Assembly: GCA_026989275.1 (NCBI GenBank) | Contig: JALSJQ010000040.1 | Coordinates: forward strand, 1 to 64,000 | DNA from: Albidovulum sp. | GTDB taxonomy: Bacteria; Pseudomonadota; Alphaproteobacteria; Rhodobacterales; Rhodobacteraceae | Reading direction: 5' to 3' | Length of the DNA stretch: 64,000 bases | Part shown: positions 37,734 to 46,786 of the stretch, piece by piece | Layout of the letters: every line of letters starts with the position of its first letter | How positions within the stretch are numbered: the first letter of the stretch is position 1 | The notes under the pieces: generated by a model | The model's input: only the letters and a program-made list of their open reading frames with translations | Database searches by the model: none | What the model was told of the DNA's origin: nothing | Made by a program: the position numbers and the translations under genes

Positions 37734-38462
37734 ATGGGAAAGACAACCGGGCCACGGGCGCGCGGGGGAGGACGGCGGACCGTCGTCGCGGCCCTTCTGG
37801 CGCTCGGCCTCCTCTGGCCGTTGCCCCTTGCGGCGGGGCCGACGGCGGGGCAGGAATCGGGGCAGGGTGCGCCGGCGGAGGATCCGACCCGGGCCGCGCC
37901 GCCCGCCGCATCCGAAGTCACCATCGACGACGTTTCCCGCGCCCTCGAACGGATCGGCACCCTCAAGGGCCGCTTCACCCAGGTGAATGCCGATGGTTCG
38001 CTCTCCCGCGGCACGGTATGGATTCATCGCCCGGGCCGTGCCCGCTTCCAGTACGACCCGCCCGACGAGCTGCTGGTGGTGATCGGCGGCAGCCGTGTCG
38101 CCATCTTCGACGATGCCGCTGCGGCCGACCCGACATCCTATCCCCTCCGGGAAACGCCGCTCTGGTGGGTGCTGGGGCCGAAGATCGATCTGCGGAAAGC
38201 AGCCGAGATCCGCGCGTTGCGCAGCGAAGGCGGGGTGACGCTGGTCCGGCTGGCTGACCGGGAGCGGCCCGAGCTCGGCACGCTCGAGCTGATCTTCACC
38301 AACGACCCGCTCGAGCTCAGGCGCTGGTCGGTGATCGACGGAGCCGGCAATCGCACCACCGTCATTCTCGAGGAGGTCGAGAAAGGGGGCGACATGCCCG
38401 CCTCGCTCTTTTCGGTGCCGCTCGAGATGGACCGTCGTCGCGAGGCGCAGGGCGGCCGCTGA
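37734..38462 (+). CDS. lolA: Outer-membrane lipoprotein carrier protein LolA
   Basis: A 242-residue periplasmic chaperone that ferries lipoproteins from LolCDE to the outer membrane. A basic N-region and hydrophobic core (about 15-33) form the signal peptide. The mature domain shows LKGRFTQVNADGSLSRGTVWIHRPGRARFQYDPP and DLRKAAEIR, which fit LolA's unclosed barrel. Upstream ATGs at 37656, 37674 and 37719 would lengthen the N-terminus; 37734 has GAGGA five bases before it and puts the signal sequence first. Downstream of ftsK with a short gap. Confidence 0.85.
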   Translation: MGKTTGPRARGGGRRTVVAALLALGLLWPLPLAAGPTAGQESGQGAPAEDPTRAAPPAASEVTIDDVSRALERIGTLKGRFTQVNADGSLSRGTVWIHRPGRARFQYDPPDELLVVIGGSRVAIFDDAAAADPTSYPLRETPLWWVLGPKIDLRKAAEIRALRSEGGVTLVRLADRERPELGTLELIFTNDPLELRRWSVIDGAGNRTTVILEEVEKGGDMPASLFSVPLEMDRRREAQGGR

Positions 38463-38466
38463 GGTC

Positions 38467-39432
38467 TCAGCCGCCGACAAGAGCGGCGCGGGCCACCGCC
38501 TCGACCAGCGCCTCGGCAATGGCCGGCTCGGTCAGTGCATGACCGGCCGGCACCATCTCGAGCGTCGCCGCCGGCCAGCTCCTTGTCAGCGCCCAGGCGG
38601 TGCGGGGCGGGCAGATCATGTCGTAGCGGCCCTGCACCACATGAGCGGGAATATGGGCAATGCGGGGCAGATCGCGCAGGATCTGCCCCTCCTCGATGAA
38701 GCCGCGATGGGTGAAATAGTGGTTCTCGATGCGGGCGAAGGCGCGGGCGAAATCGAGGGGCACCGTGCCGTGGAAGGGGGCCTCGAGAGTCGCGAGCCGG
38801 CTTTCCCAGAGCGTCCAGGCGAGCGCCGCCTCGTCGGCGCGGTGCGGATCGTCGCCGAAAAGCAGCGCGTGATAGGCGGCGATCGGGTCACTCTCGGCGC
38901 TGTCTCTTATGGGGGCGAGGAAGTCCTGCCAGGCTTCGGGGAAGAAGCACGCCGCGCCGCCGCGATAGAACCAGTCGAGTTCGGCCTCGGTCATCAGGAA
39001 GACGCCGCGCAGGATCAGCCGCGTCACCCGGTCGGGATGGGCCTCGGCGTAAAGGAGCGACAGGGTCGCCCCCCAGCTGCCGCCGAAGAGCATCCAGCGT
39101 TCGATGCCCAGATGGGCGCGGATGCGCTCCATGTCGGCGACGAGGTCGGCCGTGGTGTTGTGCGCGACCGCGGCATGGGGCGTGGAGCGGCCGCAGCCGC
39201 GCTGGTCGAACAGGATCACCCGCCATCGGCGCGGATCGAAGAAGCGGCGCATGAAGGGGCTGGCGCCGCCGCCCGGGCCGCCATGAACGACGAGCACGGG
39301 TAGCCCGTCGGGGGTGCCGCTCTCCTCGACATGCAGCCGATGTCCCCGACCGACATCGAGCCGGTGGATCGCGTGGGGCGCCGTCGGGGCGAAGAGCCGC
39401 GGACGATGGCGGATGCTGCTCGCGCTTTCCAT
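38467..39432 (-). CDS. pip: Proline iminopeptidase
   Basis: A 321-residue alpha/beta hydrolase of peptidase family S33 that releases N-terminal proline from peptides. [18 protein letters not shown] gives the oxyanion HGGPG motif, [12 protein letters not shown] the family signature, and [10 protein letters not shown] the nucleophile Ser; the catalytic His is in AGHAL near the C-terminus. The ATG at 39432 gives the expected length; a longer start at 39501 would reach the ubiG start on the other strand. Four bases separate it from the convergent lolA. Confidence 0.93.
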   Translation of the reverse strand: MESASSIRHRPRLFAPTAPHAIHRLDVGRGHRLHVEESGTPDGLPVLVVHGGPGGGASPFMRRFFDPRRWRVILFDQRGCGRSTPHAAVAHNTTADLVADMERIRAHLGIERWMLFGGSWGATLSLLYAEAHPDRVTRLILRGVFLMTEAELDWFYRGGAACFFPEAWQDFLAPIRDSAESDPIAAYHALLFGDDPHRADEAALAWTLWESRLATLEAPFHGTVPLDFARAFARIENHYFTHRGFIEEGQILRDLPRIAHIPAHVVQGRYDMICPPRTAWALTRSWPAATLEMVPAGHALTEPAIAEALVEAVARAALVGG

Positions 39433-39500
39433 GGGAATCGGCCTATATCCTCTCGAGGGCGAAGATGCCCGAGGATAAGGCCGGCCGAGGAGAACATGCA

Positions 39501-40247
39501 ATGACAGGGCTGCGTGAAACCATCGATCCTGCGGAGATCGCCAAGTTCGAGGCCATGGCCGACGAGTGGTGGGATCCTGCGGGCAAGTTCAGGCCGCTGC
39601 ATATGCTCAACCCGTGCAGGCTCGATTACATCACCCGCCAGATCGCGGGGGAGTTCGGGCGCGATCTGGCGGCGCCACGCCCCTTCGAGGGGTTGCGGGT
39701 CCTCGACATCGGTTGCGGCGGCGGTCTTCTTGCCGAGCCGATGGCCCGGCTGGGCGCCGACGTGGTCGGGGCGGACGCGGCCGAGGGCAACATCCATGTC
39801 GCCCGCATCCACGCCGCGCGCGAGGGGCTCGCCATCGACTATCGCGCCACCACCGCCGAGGCGCTGGCCGAGGCCGGCGAGGCATTCGACGTCGTGCTCA
39901 ACATGGAGGTGGTCGAACACGTCTCCGATCCGCCGGCCTATCTGGCCGCCTGTCACCGGCTTGTCCGCCCCGGCGGCATCATGGTGATCTCGACGCTGAA
40001 CCGCACCATGAAGAGCTTTGCGGCCGCCATTGTCGGGGCCGAATACGTCATGCGCTGGCTGCCGCGCGGCACCCATGACTGGCGCCGCTTCATCACGCCC
40101 GAGGAGCTGGCCGCCCTGCTCGGCGAAGCCGGTTTCGAGGTGGTGGACCGGACCGGCTTCGTCTTCAACCCGCTCGGCTGGAGCTGGTCGCTCTCGGAGC
40201 GGGATCTGTCCGTCAACTATGCGATGACGGCCCGCCACCCCGGCTGA
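39501..40247 (+). CDS. ubiG: Ubiquinone biosynthesis O-methyltransferase
   Basis: A 248-residue SAM-dependent enzyme that performs both O-methylations in ubiquinone synthesis. The SAM motif is [16 protein letters not shown] from 67, MEVVEHV marks motif post-I/II, and [15 protein letters not shown] and the N-terminal [17 protein letters not shown] are UbiG signatures. GAGGAG lies eight bases before the ATG. The 3' end overlaps the convergent marR gene by 35 bases. Confidence 0.95.
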   Translation: MTGLRETIDPAEIAKFEAMADEWWDPAGKFRPLHMLNPCRLDYITRQIAGEFGRDLAAPRPFEGLRVLDIGCGGGLLAEPMARLGADVVGADAAEGNIHVARIHAAREGLAIDYRATTAEALAEAGEAFDVVLNMEVVEHVSDPPAYLAACHRLVRPGGIMVISTLNRTMKSFAAAIVGAEYVMRWLPRGTHDWRRFITPEELAALLGEAGFEVVDRTGFVFNPLGWSWSLSERDLSVNYAMTARHPG

Positions 40248-40719
40248 GGGGGAGGGAGGTGGTCCCGGCGCCTTCCTCGGTTTCGAGGAGCTGACGCAGA
40301 TCGCGCAGAACCGGCAGGATCGTACGGATGCGCTCGCGCCCGAGCGCCTGCACGGTCTCGGCGACAACCGCCGCCACCGCCTTGCCGGCCTCGTTGCAGG
40401 CCTGCGCACCGGCGGGCAGCAGGGTGACGAGCTTGCGCCGGGCGTCGTCCCAGTCGGGCCGGATCGAGACGAACCCCGCCCGTTCGAGCCGGGTCAGCGT
40501 GTTGGTCATGGCCCCGCGGCTGACATGGAGGATCCGCGCCAGTTCCGCCGGCGTGCGTTCGGCGCGCGTGGTGGCGAGGTGATTGAGCACGAGGTAATGG
40601 CTGAGCTCCATCCCCCGCGGCAGCGCCCGCGAGAGCCTCAGCCGCATCAGCTGGTCGATGGTGGCGATCTCGGTCAGGAGAATCGTTGCCAGAGGATCAC
40701 TCGGCACGGGGGTGGGCAT
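40213..40719 (-). CDS. MarR-family transcriptional regulator
   Basis: A 168-residue winged-helix regulator. The recognition region is [29 protein letters not shown] followed by the wing [16 protein letters not shown] (landmarks about 56-100), typical of MarR. Ligand and targets unknown. The gene starts inside the end of the nitrilase gene (23-base overlap) and is last of the comF-grxC-nitrilase-marR run, so it may sense a product handled there. Confidence 0.88.
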   Translation of the reverse strand: MPTPVPSDPLATILLTEIATIDQLMRLRLSRALPRGMELSHYLVLNHLATTRAERTPAELARILHVSRGAMTNTLTRLERAGFVSIRPDWDDARRKLVTLLPAGAQACNEAGKAVAAVVAETVQALGRERIRTILPVLRDLRQLLETEEGAGTTSLPLSRGGGPSSHS

Positions 40720-41563
40720 GGCCGCATTCCTCGATCACGGGGCCGGTGAAGGCGCGATCATGGTCAAGGGATGGCACACGGGCGCGGGCCTTGTCCACCG
40801 CGGCGAAATCGATGTCGGCCAGGAGCACCGCCTCGTCGGTGCCGCCTTCGGCAAGAACCTCTCCCCAGGGATCGACGACGAGGCTGTGGCCCCAGCTTGC
40901 GCGCGGCCGGCCGGCGGAAACCCTGTGGTTGCCGGTCTGGGCCGGTGCGAGCACGAATGCCCCGTTCTCGATCGCCCGGGCCCGCAGCAGGGTGCGCCAA
41001 TGCGCCCGCCCCGTGGGAACGGTAAAGGCGGCGGGTATGGCGAGGATGGTCGCGCCTGCCTTGGCGAGCTTCCGGTAGAGCCCGGGAAAGCGCAGATCGT
41101 AGCAGATCGAAAGGCCGATCCGGGCGAAACCGGTCCGGGCGATCACGGCACGCTCCCCGGGGCGGAAGCTGTGCGATTCGCGGTAGCTGTCGCTCTCGGA
41201 AAGCGTCACGTCGAACATGTGGATCTTGTCGTAACGGGCGCAGATCGCCCCGTCGGGGCCGATCAGGATCGACCGGTTGGCCAGTCGGTTCTCGCCCGGG
41301 AGCCGGAGGGCGAGGGAGCCGAGGAGGAACCAGAGCCGGTGCTCCGCCGCGATCTCCCGCGCGCGGGCGAGCATCGGGTCGGCGGCCTCGGTTGTGGTGC
41401 GTTCCGCAAGGATGCGGCGCGAGGAGCTGACGATGTTGCTCACCTCGGGGCTGAGAAGGAAGGTCGCGCCCCGGTTCACCGCCTCGGCGGCAAGCCGTTC
41501 GAGCCGGGCGAGATTGTCGGCCGGCTCGTCGCTGCCGTTCATCTGCAGAAGCGCCACCCGCAC
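40697..41563 (-). CDS. Nitrilase-superfamily amidohydrolase (Nit1/deaminated glutathione amidase-like)
   Basis: A 288-residue carbon-nitrogen hydrolase with the Glu-Lys-Cys triad: Glu40 in LLSPEVSN, Lys113 in YDKIHMFDV and Cys154 in LSICYDLRFP. The YDKIHMFDV and YRESHSFRPG segments match the Nit1/NIT2 branch, one member of which repairs deaminated glutathione; this fits the grxC gene just upstream. The start is GTG at 41563 with GGAGG eight bases before it. Confidence 0.9.
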   Translation of the reverse strand: MRVALLQMNGSDEPADNLARLERLAAEAVNRGATFLLSPEVSNIVSSSRRILAERTTTEAADPMLARAREIAAEHRLWFLLGSLALRLPGENRLANRSILIGPDGAICARYDKIHMFDVTLSESDSYRESHSFRPGERAVIARTGFARIGLSICYDLRFPGLYRKLAKAGATILAIPAAFTVPTGRAHWRTLLRARAIENGAFVLAPAQTGNHRVSAGRPRASWGHSLVVDPWGEVLAEGGTDEAVLLADIDFAAVDKARARVPSLDHDRAFTGPVIEECGHAHPRAE

Positions 41564-41566
41564 CGT

Positions 41567-41866
41567 TCAGTCCTCCGGGAAGAGAAGCCGGTCGATCTTG
41601 CCGGCCCGATCGAGCGCATGCAGCTCGTCCGAGCCGCCGACATGGCGGCCGTCGATGAAGACCTGCGGCACGGTGGTGCGCCCCCGGGCGCGCTGGATCA
41701 TCTCGCGGCGGCGGCCGGGTTCTTCCAGCACGTCGATCACCTCGAAGGGAATGCCCTTGCGCTCGAGCAGCCGCCGCGCGGCGATGCAGTAGGGGCAGAA
41801 GGGGGAGAAGTAGATTTCGACCTTCGCGGTTCTCGTTCCGGGTGGTGTTGCGGCCTCGCGGGGCAT
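41567..41866 (-). CDS. grxC: Glutaredoxin 3
   Basis: A 99-residue dithiol glutaredoxin with CPYC at 24-27 after VEIYFSPF, TVPQVFIDG (cis-Pro loop) and GGSDELHALDRAGK (glutathione contact). It reduces disulfides with glutathione in the cytosol. AAGGAGG lies five bases before ATG 41866, preferred over a GTG two codons earlier. It sits between comF and the nitrilase with 3-base spacing to the latter, an order widely conserved in alphaproteobacteria. Confidence 0.94.
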   Translation of the reverse strand: MPREAATPPGTRTAKVEIYFSPFCPYCIAARRLLERKGIPFEVIDVLEEPGRRREMIQRARGRTTVPQVFIDGRHVGGSDELHALDRAGKIDRLLFPED

Positions 41867-41913
41867 GGGCACCTCCTTGCCTGATCCCTGAAGGGCAGGG
41901 TTCCGAAGACCAG

Positions 41914-42987
41914 TTAATCATCGAAGGCGGCGGAGGCCAGAGTGGCGATACGGATTGACGCAGGGGCGGCCGGCGCGAGCGCCCGGCAGGCTTCGCGCAT
42001 CGTCGCGCCGGTCGTGAGCACGTCATCGACGAGCAGGACGTGGCGCCCGGCGAGGGCGTCCCTGGCCGCGGGATGCAGCCCCATGGTGCCGTGCGGTCGA
42101 TGGCGCCGACCGGTTGCGGAGAGGCGGTGCTGCGTCGGGGCGTGGCGCAGGCGCAGGAGCAGATCGGGCATGCAGGGCTTGTGCCCGAGATGCGCGAGAT
42201 GCCGGGCGAGAAGGGCGGCATGATCGAAGCCGCGCGATGCCAGGCGCAATCGCGAACAGGGAATGGGGATGACGAGATCGCATTCTTCGAGAAACGCCCG
42301 GCAGCGCCGGTGCATGAGGCGGGCGAGGACGGGGGTCAGATCCTCGCGGCCATGATGTTTCCGGGCGAGAATCAGCCGCGCCGTGCCGCCGTGGTAGTGA
42401 AGCGCGCTGACGGCCTGTCTCCAGGGAGGCGGCTCGGCGAGGCAGTCTTCGCACAGCCCCCTCCCGCTTCGCGGACCGCCAGAGGGTCGGAGGTGGTCGT
42501 CGGTAAAACCTTTCCGGGACACACCCTGCGGGGAAGCATGTGGCGCAGCGGGGGCGAACAGCGGACGATGGGCGCGCGCCCCCCCGCGCATGGGGCCATG
42601 GCGGGGTGCGGGCTTGGGTGGCGGTTCTTCCGGTCGGGGGAAAGCCGCGATGCATCCGCTGTCTTCCCGGCAATGCGCCTTTCGGGAAGCGGCTGCCGGA
42701 GCATGGGAGGGCGGGCCGAGAGAGGGGATGGCCGGGACCGGGCGCGTGCAGCCGGGGCAGATGCTTTCGTCGAGCCAGGGAAGCGCTGCAAGACAGTCCC
42801 GGCAAAGGCCGTGGGCAGAAGCGTCGCCCCCGTCTTCCCCGAGGGGGGCTTCGCAGATCGGGCAGAGCGGCGGCATGAGGAAGGCCCGCATGCCCAGCGC
42901 AAGGCGCCGCAGCAGCCCGGCGACGGAACCGCTCGAGGCGGGGCGGAAGGGTGCCGGTTCGCTCATGCGCCCTCGTCTTTCGATCAT
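41914..42987 (-). CDS. comF: ComF family protein with a large in-frame insertion
   Basis: A 357-residue protein of the ComF family, linked to natural transformation. The N-terminal zinc ribbon has CPIC (42-45), CRDC (62-65), CPGC (77-80) and a later CEDC (179-182). The C-terminal phosphoribosyltransferase-like domain has VIPIPCSRLRLASRGFDHA and the PRPP motif LLVDDVLTTGATM. Between the third and fourth cysteine pairs, where the family normally has about ten residues, there are about 92 Pro/Ala/His/Arg-rich residues (84-176) of no recognised family. ComF proteins are normally about 240 residues. Start may be ATG 42987 or 42966. Confidence 0.88.
   Translation of the reverse strand: MIERRGRMSEPAPFRPASSGSVAGLLRRLALGMRAFLMPPLCPICEAPLGEDGGDASAHGLCRDCLAALPWLDESICPGCTRPVPAIPSLGPPSHAPAAASRKAHCREDSGCIAAFPRPEEPPPKPAPRHGPMRGGARAHRPLFAPAAPHASPQGVSRKGFTDDHLRPSGGPRSGRGLCEDCLAEPPPWRQAVSALHYHGGTARLILARKHHGREDLTPVLARLMHRRCRAFLEECDLVIPIPCSRLRLASRGFDHAALLARHLAHLGHKPCMPDLLLRLRHAPTQHRLSATGRRHRPHGTMGLHPAARDALAGRHVLLVDDVLTTGATMREACRALAPAAPASIRIATLASAAFDD
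42460..42738 (-). other. Insertion segment inside comF
   Basis: This stretch encodes the extra residues of ComF and keeps the frame. It contains the inverted repeat CTTCCCG / CGGGAAG about 42660-42700 and runs rich in GC. Its composition of amino acids is unlike the flanking domains. It resembles mobile palindromic DNA that has become coding, but no second copy is recognised in the window. Confidence 0.4.
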
Positions 42988-43922
42988 GCGGGCCTCATCG
43001 GGGTTGGAGAGTGGCGGAAGACGAGACTGCCGTGCCGCCCATGGCCGGTTTGTGGTGGTCGGGCGGATCAGATCCGGGCGGATCGTGACCGCATTCGGAT
43101 CACGGTGCGCGATCGGATCGCGGCAGGCAAAGCCGGGCCGCGGGTGAATGGTTCTTGCGCCTGTCGGCGGGCAGCTTCGCCCTGGCAGGGCAAGGGCGAA
43201 ACCGGATTGCGGGTGAACCCTTCATGCGCCGGGTTCGTATCTTGCCCCATATGCGTCTTGTCCCGTTCGCGAGTCCCATGCGCGAGGGCATATATCGCCT
43301 CGTCGCCGCGAAATGGTGCAGGAACAGCCTTGGAACGGTTTCTTCCCGGGCGCCCCGACCTTGGGACATGCCGGAAAATGGCACGCAATGCCAGCCATGC
43401 CACACGATGTTCCGGTGCCTTCGCACAAAGTCGCCTTGCACTCGTCTTGCGCTCTCCCGCGGCAGGTCGGGGCTGCTGGCCGCATGAACCCGCATGGCCG
43501 GAACTCGTGAGGCTCCCGTGCCCTCTGGTCATTTCCGACGTCATATCCAACCAAGCCACTCGGCCTGCGGCGCTGCCGGTCCGCCCACGGCCTCGCAGCT
43601 CCGCACGCTCACAGCTCCGCACGCGACCCACCCACGACCCGCACAGATCCGCGCAAGCTTTTGCCGAACGATCGAACTACGGTGCCGTCGGTCCGCATCA
43701 GGCTTCCGCCGGGCGATCGAGCCGCTGCGAGCGCGCCTTGGCCGGCATGCCTCGTCGGACAGGCCTGTTCGGGGCATATGGCGCCGTGCTCTTGTCAGAT
43801 GATGCGCAAACTGGTTCTATCGCGCCTCCTTTCCGCTATCTCTCCGTCTCTTCCATGGGTGCGGAAGACCTGCCACTTCTGTCACGAGCCGCTTTCTGTC
43901 ACGAGTCGTTGTCGGGCCCAAC
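42988..43922. other. Intergenic region between comF and the methyltransferase-like gene
   Basis: A 935-base gap between divergent genes, long for this window. No conserved protein, tRNA or recognised RNA is seen. Open frames are short or are antisense continuations from comF. The middle (about 43230-43700) is lower in GC than the coding DNA around it. Two similar GCGGGTGAA-N7-TGCGCC motifs occur at about 43140 and 43207. Near the end is the direct repeat described separately. Confidence 0.35.
43877..43908 (+). repeat. Tandem 15-base direct repeat before the methyltransferase-like gene
   Basis: TTCTGTCACGAGCCG (43877-43891) and TTCTGTCACGAGTCG (43894-43908) are 14/15 identical with a 17-base period and end 14 bases before the start codon at 43923. 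This could be a tandem binding site for a regulator or a structured leader. Confidence 0.45.
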
Positions 43923-44804
43923 ATGACACGTCCTCCGCATACACGGGCCGATCCGCCCTTCTCCTGCACCGTGCCGTCCGAACGGACGCCGCGGCCGTTG
44001 ACGGACACGGCCGCCCTGGCCCGCTTTCGTGCACGCGCTCGGAGAAAGGGAACGGATGCCCTCTTCCTGCACCGAATCGCCGCGACCGAAATCAAGGATA
44101 GGCTGCAAATCGTTAACAGGAGCTTTACGCGCACGGCCGTCGTCTCGCCTTTTCCCGATTTCTGGCGCGCGTTCTTCCCCGATGCCGTCCATGTGCCCGA
44201 AGGGGAACGGCTTCATCTGCCCGAGGCATGCGATCTCGTCATCCATGCAATGTCGCTCCATTGGGCGAACGACCCGGTCGGGCAGCTGATCCAGTGCCGG
44301 CAGGCGCTGCGGCCCGACGGCTTCTTCTGTGCCGTCGCCTTCGCCGGCGAGACGCTGACCGAGTTGCGCGCCGCACTGGCCGAGGCCGAGATCGCCCTCA
44401 TGGGCGGGCTTTCGCCACGGGTTGCCCCGATGGGCGAGATCCGCGATCTGGGAAATCTGCTCATGCGGGCGGGTTTCGCGCTGCCGGTCGCCGATCTGGT
44501 GCATCTCGAGGTTCGCCACGAGGATGCGCTGGCCCTGATGCGCGACCTCCGGGCAATGGGGGAGAGCAACGCCCTTGACGACCGCCATCGCCGCATTCCG
44601 CCGCGCCGGCTTTTCGCGCTTGCTGCCGCCCTCATGGCCGAACGGCATGCCGATCGGGACGGGCGCATTCGTTCGAGCTTCGATCTGGCCTTCCTCACCG
44701 GCTGGGCGCCGCATCCCGACCAGCCGCAACCGCTGAAGCCCGGCTCGGCCCGCATCAGCCTCGCGGAAGTGCTGGGACGGCGCAAGGAGGACGACACCGG
44801 TTGA
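43923..44804 (+). CDS. Methyltransferase-fold protein, NDUFAF5/BioC-like, with degenerate SAM motif
   Basis: A 293-residue protein that aligns with the alphaproteobacterial NDUFAF5-like methyltransferases (complex I assembly hydroxylase in mitochondria). Family landmarks are FLHRIAATEIKDRLQIVNRSF (48-68), CDLVIHAMSLHWANDPVGQL (103-122), LRPDGFFCAVAFAGETL and SARISLAEVLGRR at the end. The segment where SAM motif I (DLGxGxG) should be reads TAVVSPFPDFW (71-81), without the glycines, so SAM binding may be lost or altered. The start is weakly supported (no clear ribosome site). Followed by hemH in the same direction. Confidence 0.75.
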   Translation: MTRPPHTRADPPFSCTVPSERTPRPLTDTAALARFRARARRKGTDALFLHRIAATEIKDRLQIVNRSFTRTAVVSPFPDFWRAFFPDAVHVPEGERLHLPEACDLVIHAMSLHWANDPVGQLIQCRQALRPDGFFCAVAFAGETLTELRAALAEAEIALMGGLSPRVAPMGEIRDLGNLLMRAGFALPVADLVHLEVRHEDALALMRDLRAMGESNALDDRHRRIPPRRLFALAAALMAERHADRDGRIRSSFDLAFLTGWAPHPDQPQPLKPGSARISLAEVLGRRKEDDTG

Positions 44805-44919
44805 CACGCCCGTGACCTTGCGCCTCTCCCCCGGGGCTTGACGCAGGGGGCTCCGCCCTGCTTCATCGCCCGAGCCCGGGCTCCGCCCGGAACGCCGGTG
44901 CAGCGCTGAAGGAGAAAGC

Positions 44920-45984
44920 ATGACATCCATCGTTCCGCCACACGCCCCCGAAGGCCATCCCGCTGTCGCCTGTGGCAGGACGGGGGTGCTCATCGCCAAT
45001 CTCGGCACGCCGGATGCGACCGACTATTTCTCGATGCGCCGCTACCTGGCGGAATTCCTCTCCGACAGGCGCGTGATCGACTATCCGCGCTGGAAATGGC
45101 TGCCGATCCTCAATCTCTTCATCCTGACGAAGCGGCCCTTCACTTCGGGTGCCGCCTATCGCGGCATCTGGAACAAGGAAAGGGACGAGAGCCCGCTTCT
45201 CACCGTTACCCGCAGCCAGGCCGGGAAGCTCGCCCGTCGTCTCCACGAGCTGCATGGCGACGAGGTGGTGGTCGATTTCGCCATGCGCTACGGCAACCCC
45301 TCGACGGCCGAGAAGGTGCGTTCCCTGATCGAGCGGGGCTGCCGGCGGATCCTGTTCTTTCCCCTCTACCCGCAATACTCCTCCTCGACCACGGCCACGG
45401 CCAACGACGCCTTCTTCGCCGCGCTGATGGACGATCGGGAGAAATGGCAGCCCGCGGTCCGCACCGTCGGCCCCTATCACGACCACCCGCTCTATATCGA
45501 GGCGCTGGCCCGCTCGGTCGAGGCAGCGGTGGCCGCGGAGGGAATGCCCGATGTGCTCCTAGCCTCCTATCACGGCCTGCCGGTGCGCTATCTCCACGAG
45601 GGAGATCCCTATTACTGCCATTGCATGAAGACCTCGCGGCTCCTGCGCGAGCGGCTCGGCTGGCCGGAAGAGAAGCTGCGCACGGCCTTCCAGTCACGCT
45701 TCGGCAAGGAGGAGTGGCTTCAGCCCTACACCGTCGAGGAGGTGGCGCGGCTCGTCCGCGAGGAAGGGGTGAGGCATCTCGCCATCATCGCCCCGGCCTT
45801 CGCGGCCGATTGCGTCGAGACGCTCGAGGAGATCAACGAGGAGATCCGCGGCGCCTTTCTCGAGGCGGGCGGCGAACGCTTCACCTATGTTCCCTGCCTC
45901 AATGACGAGGAGGCGCATGTCGAGCTGATGGTGCGGGTGGTGGAGGACAATCTCGCTGGCTGGATCGCGCCACGCTCCGCCTGA
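44920..45984 (+). CDS. hemH: Ferrochelatase
   Basis: A 354-residue enzyme that inserts ferrous iron into protoporphyrin IX, the last step of heme synthesis. VLIANLGTPDA, FPLYPQYSSSTTAT, ASYHGLPVRYLHEGDPY (with the metal-site His) and FQSRFGKEEWLQPYT are the family motifs, and APAFAADCVETLEEI follows. GGAGA precedes the ATG. Third heme gene of the window, unlinked to hemC and hemE. Confidence 0.96.
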   Translation: MTSIVPPHAPEGHPAVACGRTGVLIANLGTPDATDYFSMRRYLAEFLSDRRVIDYPRWKWLPILNLFILTKRPFTSGAAYRGIWNKERDESPLLTVTRSQAGKLARRLHELHGDEVVVDFAMRYGNPSTAEKVRSLIERGCRRILFFPLYPQYSSSTTATANDAFFAALMDDREKWQPAVRTVGPYHDHPLYIEALARSVEAAVAAEGMPDVLLASYHGLPVRYLHEGDPYYCHCMKTSRLLRERLGWPEEKLRTAFQSRFGKEEWLQPYTVEEVARLVREEGVRHLAIIAPAFAADCVETLEEINEEIRGAFLEAGGERFTYVPCLNDEEAHVELMVRVVEDNLAGWIAPRSA

Positions 45985-46093
45985 GCCCGGGGCCGCGTTC
46001 GGCCGGGCGGGCCGCCGGAAGGGCTGCGGCCGGGCATGTCTGCATGTGGCACCGGAGCGAGGGATGCGGGGCGCCGGAGGACCGGCAGGGCGG

Positions 46094-46786
46094 TCAGTTC
46101 TCGGGGCCGCCCGCCCCGTCGTCGCCGGTGTGCCCGTGGCGACGAAAGAGCCTGCTCTGAAGCATGAAGAAGCCGAAGAGAATGGCCGGCAGGCCGAAGG
46201 TCTTGAAACTGACCCAGGCATCGGTCGAGAACAACCGCCAGATCAGCTCGTTGAGCGCCGCGAGCACCAGAAAGAGGCTGGCCAGGCGGAAGGTCAGCTT
46301 GCGCCATCCGGCCTCGTCGAGCGGGATCAGCTCGTCGAAGGCCCATTCGAGCCATGGCCGGCCGCTGGCAAGGCCGAAGAACAGCAACCCGCCGAAGAGC
46401 AGATAGAGCACCGTCGGCTTCATCTTGAAGAAACGCTCGTCGTTGAACCAGAGGCCGAGTCCGCCGAGGATGACGACGAGTACCGCCGTCATCGCCTGCA
46501 TGCGTGAGAGGCGCCCCGTCAGCCGCCAGGAAATTGCGGTGGCGACGAGGATCAGCGGGATGAACAGGGCGGTGGCGACGAGAAAGCCGTCATAGCTGGT
46601 ACCGGCGACGGTCACGCTCGCCCCTTTCAGCCGGCCATAGGCGACGAAGAAGGCGAGGATCGGGCCGAATTCGAGGGTGAACTTGAGCCAGGGGGCGATG
46701 CGTCGGGGCGCGGCCGGGCCACCTTCCGCCGGCGGCGTGTCCGGCCCTGCCTGTGCGTTCGGTATGGAATGGCTGTCCTGTGTCAT
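46094..46786 (-). CDS. yciB: Intracellular septation protein A family (YciB)
   Basis: A 230-residue inner-membrane protein with about five membrane segments. KFTLEFGPILAFFVAY, KMKPTVLYLLFGGLLFFGL and WRKLTFRLASLFLVLAALNELIWR match YciB/IspA, implicated in envelope synthesis and septation. The N-terminal 30 residues are a soluble extension. The start overlaps the stop of the DMT transporter gene upstream by four bases (ATGA). Confidence 0.9.
   Translation of the reverse strand: MTQDSHSIPNAQAGPDTPPAEGGPAAPRRIAPWLKFTLEFGPILAFFVAYGRLKGASVTVAGTSYDGFLVATALFIPLILVATAISWRLTGRLSRMQAMTAVLVVILGGLGLWFNDERFFKMKPTVLYLLFGGLLFFGLASGRPWLEWAFDELIPLDEAGWRKLTFRLASLFLVLAALNELIWRLFSTDAWVSFKTFGLPAILFGFFMLQSRLFRRHGHTGDDGAGGPEN

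Noticed and set aside
35673-38519. A 948-codon open frame on the minus strand across ftsK and lolA
   Set aside because: It is antisense to intact ftsK and lolA, has no ribosome site or recognisable domain, and long antisense frames are expected in GC-rich DNA.
43259-43300. tRNA-like GTTCGCGAGTCCC in the comF-methyltransferase gap
   Set aside because: No acceptor stem, D-arm or anticodon arm can be built around it.
42040-43926. A 628-codon plus-strand open frame opposite comF and through the following gap
   Set aside because: It is antisense to a clear comF gene, shows no family similarity, and ends at the start of the next gene by chance.
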